Below, one piece after another: positions 1-5,508 of a stretch of 5,508 nt of DNA. The stretch covers positions 1 through 5,508 of the forward strand of contig CAMOXE010000018.1 in assembly GCA_946628865.1 (NCBI GenBank), written 5' to 3'. The number at the start of each line of letters is the position of its first letter. Within the stretch, counting starts at the first letter, position 1. The notes beneath the pieces were generated by a model, which worked only from the letters and a program-made list of their open reading frames with translations, searched no databases and was not told where the DNA came from. The translations under genes and the position numbers were made by a program. The stretch is from an uncultured Clostridia bacterium (GTDB taxonomy: Bacteria; Bacillota; Clostridia; Christensenellales; Borkfalkiaceae).

Positions 1-1828
1 CGCGATAGCGAAGGGTTTAGAGCCGCTTGCCGACGTCATTTTGGCGCAGGATATAACTTCGGGCAAGATCGAGGATGTCGCCGCGCCGTACATAAACGCC
101 GAACTCGGCGTAAAGGACGCGAAAGAGGCGATAGCCGGCGCGGAGGATATAATAGCCGAGCGCGTTTCCGACGACGCGGAACTGCGCAAAAAACTCCGTC
201 GGATATACCTTAAAAACGGCGAGATTTCCTCGAAAATACAAAAAGAGGAAGAGGACGGCGCAAAGACTTACGAGATGTACGCCGATTATTCCGAACCTGT
301 TTCCGAGATAAAATCGCACAGAGTGCTTGCCTTAAACCGCGGCGAGGACGAGGGGTATTTAAAGGTAAAAGTTACCATAGCCGAGGACTTTGCCGTGCGC
401 GTATGCGAGATAGGTTTCGTAAAAGAAGGCAGTATCACGACGCCTTGCGTAAAGGCGGCGGTTGCGGATTCGTATAAGCGACTTATCCACCCGTCGATAG
501 AGCGCGAGATACGAAATTACCTGACCGAAAACGCGCAGGAGCAGGCGATAAAGATGTTCGACGTAAACCTCCGTCCCCTTCTTATGCAGCCGCCCGTCAA
601 AGACAAGGTTACGATGGGTTTCGACCCCGCGTACAGAACGGGTTGTAAGATAGCGGTCGTAGACGGAACGGGTAAAGTTTTGGCGACGACGGTCGTATAT
701 CCGACGCCTCCGCAAAGCAAGACCGAAGAGGCAAAAAAGGCGCTTAAAGAACTTATAGACAGGTTTTCTGTTGACGTAATATCGATAGGCAACGGCACGG
801 CGTCAAAAGAATCGGAGATATTCGTTTCGGAAATGCTTAAAGATTACGGCGGCAAAGTAGCCTATGCGATAGTAAACGAGGCGGGCGCTTCGGTGTATTC
901 GGGGTCTCCGCTTGCCGCAAAGGAATTTCCGCAGTACGACTTGACGCTGCGATCGGCAATATCGATAGCGCGCAGACTTCAGGATCCGCTTGCGGAACTC
1001 ATAAAGATAGACCCGAAAGCGATAGGCGTAGGGCAGTATCAGCACGACATGCCGGAGGCTCGGCTGGACGCGGTACTCGACGGCGTTTTGGAGGACTGCG
1101 TAAATACGGTCGGAGTGGATTTGAATACCGCAAGTTCGGCGCTCCTTTCTCACGTCGCGGGCTTAAACGCGGGTATCGCGGAGAACGTAATAGCGTACAG
1201 AGAAGAAAACGGCAAGTTCACGTCGAGAAAAGAACTGCTTAAAGTCAAGAAACTCGGCGCGAAAGCCTACGAGCAATGCGCGGGATTTTTGCGTATAAGG
1301 GACGGCAAGAACATTTTGGACAACACCGCCGTGCATCCGGAGTCTTACGAGGCGACCGAAAAACTGTTAAAACTTTTCGGTTACGGCGACGAGGACGTCA
1401 AGGCGGGCAGAATTTCAGATATGCCGATGAGAATAAAAGAATACGGCGAAGAAAAAGCAGCGAAAGATTGCGGACTCGGCGTTCCGACGATGAAAGACGT
1501 AGTCGCGGAACTTTTAAAGCCCGGCAGGGACGTAAGAGACGATCTTCCCAAAACCGAATTGCGCTCCGACATAATGGATATGAGCGATTTAAAACCGGGC
1601 ATGGAACTTACCGGCACGGTAAGGAACGTAATAGACTTCGGCGCGTTCATAGATATAGGCGTTCACCAAGACGGTCTGGTACACATCTCGGAACTGTCCG
1701 ACGGCTACGTCAGACACCCGTCGGACGTGCTTAAAGTCGGGCAGATAGTAAAGGTAAAAGTACTCGGCGTAGACCTTAAAAAGAACAGGATAAGCCTGAC
1801 TATGCGTAAAACGCCTAAAAACCGTTGA
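1..1828 (+). CDS. tex: Tex, RNA-binding transcription accessory protein (5' end missing)
   Basis: This is the C-terminal 608 residues of Tex, a cytoplasmic nucleic-acid-binding protein linked to transcription. The first full codon is at base 2 and the frame is open to the window edge, reading AIAKGLEPLADVI, typical of the Tex N-terminal region. The TTG at 41 is therefore internal. Family proteins are usually about 710-790 residues, so roughly 110 are missing. Numbering from base 2, an N-terminal helical region comes first, then a YqgF/RNase H-like domain starting near residue 206 (GFDPAYRTGCK). The family-typical VNEAGASVYS (from base 872) and SIARRLQDPLAELIKIDPK follow, with GVGQYQHD after them. 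A helix-hairpin-helix region spans about 372-430 (DLNTASSALLSHVAGL), and a C-terminal S1 RNA-binding domain spans about 530-602 (GTVRNVIDFGAFIDIG, DGLVHISEL). The reading frame is intact. The stop codon lies inside the acpP -35 box. Identification is firm; the exact molecular role of Tex in this organism is inferred from the family. Confidence 0.97.
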   Translation, partial: AIAKGLEPLADVILAQDITSGKIEDVAAPYINAELGVKDAKEAIAGAEDIIAERVSDDAELRKKLRRIYLKNGEISSKIQKEEEDGAKTYEMYADYSEPVSEIKSHRVLALNRGEDEGYLKVKVTIAEDFAVRVCEIGFVKEGSITTPCVKAAVADSYKRLIHPSIEREIRNYLTENAQEQAIKMFDVNLRPLLMQPPVKDKVTMGFDPAYRTGCKIAVVDGTGKVLATTVVYPTPPQSKTEEAKKALKELIDRFSVDVISIGNGTASKESEIFVSEMLKDYGGKVAYAIVNEAGASVYSGSPLAAKEFPQYDLTLRSAISIARRLQDPLAELIKIDPKAIGVGQYQHDMPEARLDAVLDGVLEDCVNTVGVDLNTASSALLSHVAGLNAGIAENVIAYREENGKFTSRKELLKVKKLGAKAYEQCAGFLRIRDGKNILDNTAVHPESYEATEKLLKLFGYGDEDVKAGRISDMPMRIKEYGEEKAAKDCGLGVPTMKDVVAELLKPGRDVRDDLPKTELRSDIMDMSDLKPGMELTGTVRNVIDFGAFIDIGVHQDGLVHISELSDGYVRHPSDVLKVGQIVKVKVLGVDLKKNRISLTMRKTPKNR

Positions 1829-1853
1829 CAAAACTCGATGATTTTGTTAAAAT
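1825..1853 (+). promoter_or_regulatory. Sigma-A type promoter for acpP
   Basis: A perfect -35 box TTGACA lies at 1825-1830, followed by a 17-base spacer and a -10 box TAAAAT at 1848-1853 (5 of 6 to consensus). The spacing is optimal, so this should be a strong housekeeping promoter starting near 1859-1861, giving a leader of about 46-48 bases before the acpP ATG. The -35 box contains the tex stop TGA (1826-1828), so the promoter begins inside the tex coding sequence. The -10 box is also the right arm of a small inverted repeat (ATTTT at 1841-1845, AAAAT at 1849-1853). Transcription itself is predicted, not shown. Confidence 0.85.
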
Positions 1854-1857
1854 AAGA

Positions 1858-1878
1858 ATCGGAAGTGAAAATTCCGAT
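1858..1878 (+). repeat. Perfect inverted repeat in the acpP leader (possible operator or RNA hairpin)
   Basis: ATCGGAA (1858-1864) and TTCCGAT (1872-1878) are exact reverse complements separated by seven bases (GTGAAAA). The repeat spans the predicted transcription start and first 18 or so bases of the acpP leader. As DNA it would be well placed for a repressor; as RNA it could form a 7-bp stem with an A-rich loop at the 5' end of the transcript. No T-run follows, so it is not an intrinsic terminator. It does not resemble the FapR or FabT sites as I remember them. Function is unknown. Confidence 0.5.
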
Positions 1879-1894
1879 AAAAACGCGATTATTT

Positions 1895-1900
1895 GGAGGA
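1895..1900 (+). promoter_or_regulatory. Ribosome binding site of acpP
   Basis: GGAGGA lies six bases before the ATG at 1907. This near-ideal Shine-Dalgarno sequence decides the start: the in-frame GTG at 1865 would add 14 residues absent from the ACP family and has no comparable site upstream. Confidence 0.9.
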
Positions 1901-1906
1901 AATATC

Positions 1907-2134
1907 ATGGCAAATTTTGAAAAGATCGCCGCGCTTATCGCCGATCAACTCGGCAAAGACGTTTCGGAGATTAAGCCGGAAAGCGACATTATCAAGGATT
2001 TGGGTGCGGATTCTCTCGACGTAGTGCAAATGCTCATGGGTCTTGAAGAGGAATTCGGAATAACCGTATCCGAGGACGAGGCAAACGCTCTTAAAACCGT
2101 TGCGGATATCGTTGCGCTCGTAGACGGTCAATAA
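1907..2134 (+). CDS. acpP: Acyl carrier protein
   Basis: A complete 75-residue acyl carrier protein of normal family length. It carries the growing fatty acid chain as a thioester on a 4'-phosphopantetheine arm and shuttles it between type II fatty acid synthase enzymes in the cytoplasm. The attachment site is Ser36 in the GADSLD motif, preceded by IIKDL, and helix II continues as VVQMLMGLEEEFGI. The protein is acidic, as expected (EEE at helix II, SEDEA before helix III), with no cysteine or tryptophan. The ATG follows a strong RBS by six bases. It has its own promoter upstream and an intrinsic terminator starting 38 bases after the stop, so it can be expressed alone at high level, which fits an abundant protein. 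No other fatty acid genes lie in the window. A carrier protein for another pathway is possible but less likely, given the canonical sequence. Confidence 0.96.
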   Translation: MANFEKIAALIADQLGKDVSEIKPESDIIKDLGADSLDVVQMLMGLEEEFGITVSEDEANALKTVADIVALVDGQ

Positions 2135-2172
2135 TACCCGCTCGGCGAGGTTTACACAAGTAAAAGCAAAGG

Positions 2173-2208
2173 CGAATCGGCGCGCAAAACGCGTCGGTTC
2201 GTTTTTTT
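2173..2208 (+). terminator. Rho-independent terminator after acpP
   Basis: The arms CGAATCGGCGCG (2173-2184) and CGCGTCGGTTCG (2190-2201) form a 12-bp stem with ten Watson-Crick pairs and two G-U pairs, closing a five-base CAAAA loop. Seven T residues (2202-2208) follow at once. This is a strong intrinsic terminator for the acpP transcript, separating it from ftsK. The stem is followed by T only on the + strand, so it is one-directional. Confidence 0.92.
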
Positions 2209-2241
2209 ACTCTTTGCGACAAAAAAACGCATTTAAAGAGT
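2209..2241. repeat. Imperfect inverted repeat between the acpP terminator and the ftsK promoter
   Basis: ACTCTTTGCG (2209-2218) can pair with CGC (2228-2230) and AAAGAGT (2235-2241), leaving a nine-base A-rich loop and a four-base ATTT bulge. The outer seven pairs are exact. The right arm ends on the first base of the ftsK -35 box. It lies upstream of the predicted ftsK start, so in RNA it would exist only on read-through from acpP; as DNA it could be a protein site. It may be chance in an AT-rich spacer. Confidence 0.3.
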
Positions 2242-2269
2242 TGTTAAAAAATTAATTGTATGATATAAT
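2241..2269 (+). promoter_or_regulatory. Extended -10 promoter for ftsK-rimO
   Basis: TTGTTA at 2241-2246 (4 of 6 to the -35 consensus), a 17-base spacer, and a perfect TATAAT at 2264-2269 preceded by TGA (2261-2263), giving the extended -10 form TGnTATAAT. The surroundings are AT-rich. Transcription should start near 2275-2277, about 25 bases before the GTG start. No other promoter is needed for rimO, which overlaps the end of ftsK. Confidence 0.82.
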
Positions 2270-2288
2270 AGACTTACTTATTTATTAT

Positions 2289-2295
2289 GGGGAAG
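2289..2295 (+). promoter_or_regulatory. Ribosome binding site of ftsK
   Basis: GGGGAAG lies five bases (core GGGGA eight bases) before the GTG at 2301. This spacing favours GTG 2301 over a second GTG at 2307, and excludes the in-frame TTG at 2256, which lies inside the promoter spacer upstream of the predicted transcription start. Confidence 0.75.
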
Positions 2296-2300
2296 TAAAA

Positions 2301-5000
2301 GTGTCAGTGAAGAACAAGCGATCGAAAAGCCTGATATTTACCAAAGAACTTTGGGGTATGTTTTTGACGCTCGTAAGCGTAATCAGTCTGTTTTGTCTCA
2401 TAACGGGCGACGCCGTTTTATACCCTTTCGGAGCATACGTTTCGGGGTTTTTTCTCGGCGTTTTCGGCTATTTCGCTTATCCCCTCGCGGTTTTTGCCGC
2501 CGTTTTCGGAGTGATGACCATTATCGGCAAAAAGCCTGCGGGTAAAAACGCGGCTATAACCGCGTTTTCGCTTGCGCTTGCCTTTATCAGCACGTTTTTC
2601 ATACTCCACCTCGCTTTGTTTTCGACCGCAGACAAAACTTTCGGAGAGTACCTATCCGCTTGTTATGACCGCGGCGCCACTTCGCCGACCATGGGCGGAG
2701 CGGTAACGGGCGCGATTTTATACGGAACTTCGGCTCTCTTATCCGAAGTCGGAACTTTCTTATTGTTTTCGCTCGTACTTATCGTCTCTTTGACGGTAAC
2801 TTTCAGAGATAAAATATTCGTCAAAAAGGAAACGCGGACCGATAGGGAAAGCGCAAGAGAAGAAAATCGCGGCGTGCAGCCCGTAAACGATTATTCAAAC
2901 GCTCAAGCCTTTGGCGGTGAACGTGCCGAAACTTCGGAAATCCGACGTAAAAAGCGACTCGTCGTAGTCGGGGACAATACTTTTTCCCTTTCGGAGAACG
3001 AAAACAAACGCTCGGATAGCGGGAGTTATACCGGCAGTTACAGCGAAATGGTAAACGACGGCTACCGCGCCGACAGCGACTATAAAAAGCGTGAAGAAAC
3101 GGTCGTATACGGCGATAAAAATCGAGACAACGACTTTAACGAGAGCGCGAGCGAGCGCTATTACGACGAGGACGTTTCGGACGACGACTTTAACGAAGAA
3201 GTGGCAATACCCAAAAACTATACCGACGAAGTCGAAAAGATGGGCGGTAACGCCGCGGACGATTTTGACGGAGTGGACGAGGACGCCGACGACGACGCCG
3301 AGGATATTTTGGTGGATTCTTCCGACTTCGGTTTAGACGACGAGCCTAAGCCCGCGCGGGACGATTATTTCCCATCGGCAAGAAAGACGGACGCCATAAA
3401 ACCGCAGGAAGAGAGCGACGAAGTAAAGCGGGTGGAAGAAAAGAACGAAAACGGCAATCCGTTCGACGAGATGCCGCTGAATTTCAAGTACTCTGCGCCG
3501 CCCACGACGCTTTTGAAAAATTACGACCGCGCGGATAATTACGGCGAAGTCGAAATGTTCAAGAAGTTAAAAGCCGAGGCGATACTTAACGCCTTGAAAC
3601 ACCTCAGCGGAATCGAAACCACGATAGAGAACATAGTTCACGGACCTACGGTTACGCGTTTCGATATAAGAGTTCCGGAAAACGTTTCGATGAAGGCGAT
3701 AACGAAGTACGTCGACGACATAAAATTGAGACTTCAATGCAAAAACGATATTCGTTTCGCTCCGGTTCCGGGGACGTCCTACCTTGGCTTGGAAGTTCCC
3801 AACGACAAGCAGTCTACCGTGGGGCTGAGATCCGTTATAGAGAGCGAAGAATTTATCGGCGCGGGAAGGGACGCGTTGGCTTTCGCGATAGGAAAAGACA
3901 CGATCGGAAATCCCGTAATAACCGATCTTACGAAGATGCCGCACCTTTTGGTTGCGGGCGCGACGGGTACGGGCAAGAGCGTCGGATTAAACTCGCTGCT
4001 TATAAGTTTAATGTACAAGTATTCCCCGCAGGATTTGAGGTTTATAATAGTAGACCCAAAACAAGTCGAATTTTCTATGTTTGCGGGCATGCCGCACATG
4101 CTCTTCGACGAGATAATCTACGACGCGCCGAAAACCATCGCGATGCTCAATTGGGCGATAGACGAAATGGAATCTCGGTATTCGCTTTTCCGCGAGGCGC
4201 AGGTAAAGAACATTTTTGAATACAACATGCAGATAGATCCGCGCAAAGAACGCAAACTTGCGAAGATAGTCATTTTGATCGACGAATTTGCGGATCTGAT
4301 GAGTACGGACAAAAAGAATATCGAAAGCAAGATCGCTCGTCTTGCGGCAAAAGCGCGGGCGGCGGGATTTTTCATGATCCTCGCCACGCAGCGTCCGTCG
4401 GTAAACATAATCGAAGGCTCTATAAAGACGAACTTCGTTTCGAGAATAGCGTTCAAGATGTCAAACGCCATCGATTCGCAGACCATATTAAACGAGATGG
4501 GCGCCGAAAAACTGTTAGGCAAAGGCGATTTACTGTATAAGGTGTGCGATATGCCGGTTCCCGAGCGCGCTCAAGGCGCGTTTATCGACACGAGCGAAAT
4601 TAAAGACGTAGTAAATTATATCAAATCCAACAACGCCTCATACTTCAACGAAAAAGCCCTTCGCAAGATAAACGGCGAGGCGGAGCCGGGTATAGAGGTC
4701 GTAAACGGAAAAGACGCGCAAGACGGCGGCAAAGGCAAGGTAGGCAAAGACAATCTCTTCGCGCTGTATCTCGCGATAGAACTCGGGGAATTGTCTATAT
4801 CTCTCCTTCAGCGCAAACTCCATTACGGATTTTCGCGTGCGGGCGCGCTGTGCGATTGGCTCGAAAGAAAGGGCTATATCGTCGATCTCGGCACCGGCAA
4901 GCGCAAAAAAGTGACGATAACGAAAGAAAAATTTGACGAACTGTACGGCGAAGATTTCTCGCTTGAGGAATACGAAGCCAAAATAATGTCTGAATCATGA
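2301..5000 (+). CDS. ftsK: FtsK/SpoIIIE family DNA translocase
   Basis: An 899-residue membrane-anchored, ATP-driven DNA pump that moves chromosomal DNA through the closing division septum. From the GTG start, hydrophobic segments lie at about 17-35, 45-75, 84-107 and 131-168, matching the FtsK 4TM anchor. A hydrophilic linker of about 220 residues (172-394) follows, very acidic around 287-348. The motor then has the alpha/beta region (about 395-530, with GPTVTRFDI and GLEVPN), Walker A GATGTGKS at 553-560 (Lys559), Walker B KIVILIDEFADL with Asp661-Glu662, and the family signature ATQRPSVNIIEGSIKTN. The C-terminal winged-helix gamma domain (about 817-880, SISLLQRKLHYGFSRAGAL) would read DNA orientation sequences. 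All key catalytic residues are present and length is within the family range. It has its own promoter and overlaps rimO by ATGA. Sequence alone does not tell whether it acts in vegetative division (FtsK), spore DNA translocation (SpoIIIE) or both. Confidence 0.96.
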   Translation: MSVKNKRSKSLIFTKELWGMFLTLVSVISLFCLITGDAVLYPFGAYVSGFFLGVFGYFAYPLAVFAAVFGVMTIIGKKPAGKNAAITAFSLALAFISTFFILHLALFSTADKTFGEYLSACYDRGATSPTMGGAVTGAILYGTSALLSEVGTFLLFSLVLIVSLTVTFRDKIFVKKETRTDRESAREENRGVQPVNDYSNAQAFGGERAETSEIRRKKRLVVVGDNTFSLSENENKRSDSGSYTGSYSEMVNDGYRADSDYKKREETVVYGDKNRDNDFNESASERYYDEDVSDDDFNEEVAIPKNYTDEVEKMGGNAADDFDGVDEDADDDAEDILVDSSDFGLDDEPKPARDDYFPSARKTDAIKPQEESDEVKRVEEKNENGNPFDEMPLNFKYSAPPTTLLKNYDRADNYGEVEMFKKLKAEAILNALKHLSGIETTIENIVHGPTVTRFDIRVPENVSMKAITKYVDDIKLRLQCKNDIRFAPVPGTSYLGLEVPNDKQSTVGLRSVIESEEFIGAGRDALAFAIGKDTIGNPVITDLTKMPHLLVAGATGTGKSVGLNSLLISLMYKYSPQDLRFIIVDPKQVEFSMFAGMPHMLFDEIIYDAPKTIAMLNWAIDEMESRYSLFREAQVKNIFEYNMQIDPRKERKLAKIVILIDEFADLMSTDKKNIESKIARLAAKARAAGFFMILATQRPSVNIIEGSIKTNFVSRIAFKMSNAIDSQTILNEMGAEKLLGKGDLLYKVCDMPVPERAQGAFIDTSEIKDVVNYIKSNNASYFNEKALRKINGEAEPGIEVVNGKDAQDGGKGKVGKDNLFALYLAIELGELSISLLQRKLHYGFSRAGALCDWLERKGYIVDLGTGKRKKVTITKEKFDELYGEDFSLEEYEAKIMSES

Positions 5001-5508
5001 ACGAACTGAAGAAAAAATTCGGAGTAATATCGCTCGGATGCGATAAAAACAGGGTGGACACCGAAAAGATGCTCGCGCTTATCGGCGCGAACAATATCAC
5101 GAGCGATATTTCCGACGCGGAGATAATCGTCGTCAATTCGTGCGCGTTTTTGGAAAGCGCGAGAAAAGAGGCGATAGATACTGTTTTCGAGTGCAACGAA
5201 TACAGAAAAAACGGTAAACTCGAAAAGATAATCTTAACCGGCTGCCTGCCCGAAAAATTCATATCGGAACTATACGACGAGTTCAAAGAAGTAGACGTGT
5301 TTTTAGGCGTGAGGGACTACGAACTTCTTCCCGCCGCGCTCGAGGCGGCGTATAGGGGCGAGAGGGTAAATCTCGTCGGTAAAAACGCGGAGTTTAAAAA
5401 ATCAAAACGCGTCTTGACCACTCCTTTGCATTACGCGTATTTAAAGATCGCCGACGGCTGCAACAACCACTGTACATATTGTCTTATTCCGTCGATACGC
5501 GGCAAGTA
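4997..5508 (+). CDS. rimO: Ribosomal protein S12 methylthiotransferase RimO (3' end missing)
   Basis: The first 170 residues of a radical-SAM methylthiotransferase of the MiaB/RimO family. RimO adds a methylthio group to a conserved aspartate of ribosomal protein S12, using two 4Fe-4S clusters and S-adenosylmethionine. The N-terminal UPF0004 domain has its three cluster cysteines at Cys15 (SLGCDKNRVDTE), Cys49 (VVNSCAF) and Cys83 (LTGCLPEKF). The radical-SAM motif CX3CX2C is at Cys155, Cys159 and Cys162 (DGCNNHCTYC), followed by LIPSIRGK. The GC-D/P-KN-VD-E pattern and LGVRDYELLPAALE favour RimO over MiaB. The start is fixed: an in-frame TGA at 4991-4993 leaves ATG 4997 as the only usable start before Cys15. 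That ATG overlaps the ftsK stop (ATGA). The nearest purine-rich site, GAGGAA at 4965-4970, is too far away, so translation probably depends on coupling to ftsK. The family's C-terminal TRAM domain would lie beyond the window. Confidence 0.93.
   Translation, partial: MNELKKKFGVISLGCDKNRVDTEKMLALIGANNITSDISDAEIIVVNSCAFLESARKEAIDTVFECNEYRKNGKLEKIILTGCLPEKFISELYDEFKEVDVFLGVRDYELLPAALEAAYRGERVNLVGKNAEFKKSKRVLTTPLHYAYLKIADGCNNHCTYCLIPSIRGK

Noticed and set aside
41..43. TTG at 41 as the true start of tex
   Set aside because: The frame is open upstream and encodes conserved Tex sequence (KGLEPLADVI), so the start lies outside the window.
1276..1734. 152-residue + strand open frame inside tex
   Set aside because: It overlaps the conserved C-terminal part of tex including the S1 domain; the translation is very Arg/Gly-rich and has no family resemblance.
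1865..1906. Longer acpP starting at GTG 1865
   Set aside because: It would add 14 residues not found in the ACP family and begin inside the leader inverted repeat; the ATG at 1907 has a strong RBS at ideal spacing.
2147..2155. CTCGGCGAG near the acpP stop as a hairpin
   Set aside because: The palindrome has a one-base centre, so it cannot form a useful RNA loop, and it is short enough to be chance.
2221..2241. Bidirectional terminator serving a minus-strand transcript
   Set aside because: The A-run at 2221-2227 gives a T-run on the minus strand, but no GC-rich stem precedes it there and no minus-strand gene is present.
3261..3347. GAC/GCC triplet-rich stretch as a microsatellite
   Set aside because: The codons are irregular and the pattern is explained by the Asp-rich protein linker.
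3737..4219. 160-residue + strand open frame inside ftsK
   Set aside because: It is out of frame over the FtsK motor, including Walker A, and its arginine-rich translation is typical of a shadow frame.
4118..4522. 134-residue minus-strand open frame opposite the FtsK motor
   Set aside because: It is a reverse-complement shadow of the Walker B and ATQRPS region, with no RBS or domain.
4795..5286. 163-residue open frame on the minus strand across the ftsK-rimO junction
   Set aside because: It lies antisense to the conserved FtsK gamma domain and RimO N-terminus, shows no recognisable domain, and is explained by codon bias in the real genes.
1..5508. Mobile, phage, CRISPR, toxin-antitoxin or other undescribed system
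   Set aside because: Nearly all bases belong to four conserved housekeeping genes or their short control regions; there are no transposase, integrase, array-like repeats or orphan small genes.

Overview
This window is a housekeeping segment of a bacterial chromosome with every gene on the + strand. In order it holds the 3' part of tex (transcription accessory / RNA-binding protein), a complete acpP (acyl carrier protein), a complete ftsK/spoIIIE-type DNA translocase gene, and the 5' part of rimO (ribosomal protein S12 methylthiotransferase). No mobile element, CRISPR array, tRNA, rRNA, prophage or defence gene was found, and I see no undescribed multi-gene system.

The organism is most likely an uncultured member of the Clostridia (Bacillota). 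The signs are the GCDKN form of the first RimO cysteine motif, the Tex and FtsK sequence style, strong GGAGG-like ribosome binding sites, a near-consensus sigma-A promoter (TTGACA-17-TAAAAT) and an ftsK-rimO gene pair that I recall from clostridial genomes. Base composition is intermediate by eye, and the genes use the isoleucine codon ATA often. Assignment below class would be a guess.

Layout: bases 1-1828 are tex, which begins outside the window. Bases 1829-1906 are a 78-base gap with a strong promoter whose -35 box overlaps the tex stop codon, a perfect 7+7 inverted repeat near the predicted transcription start, and a good RBS. acpP (1907-2134) follows. Bases 2135-2300 hold a strong intrinsic terminator, a weaker inverted repeat, an extended -10 promoter and an RBS. 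ftsK runs 2301-5000 and overlaps rimO (4997 to the window end) by the four bases ATGA.

Functionally there are three units: tex; acpP as its own short transcription unit, possibly also reached by read-through from tex; and an ftsK-rimO operon with its own promoter and translational coupling. The points most worth checking are the two compact promoter regions, the GTG start of ftsK (a longer TTG reading overlaps the promoter), the long acidic linker of FtsK, and the inverted repeat in the acpP leader.
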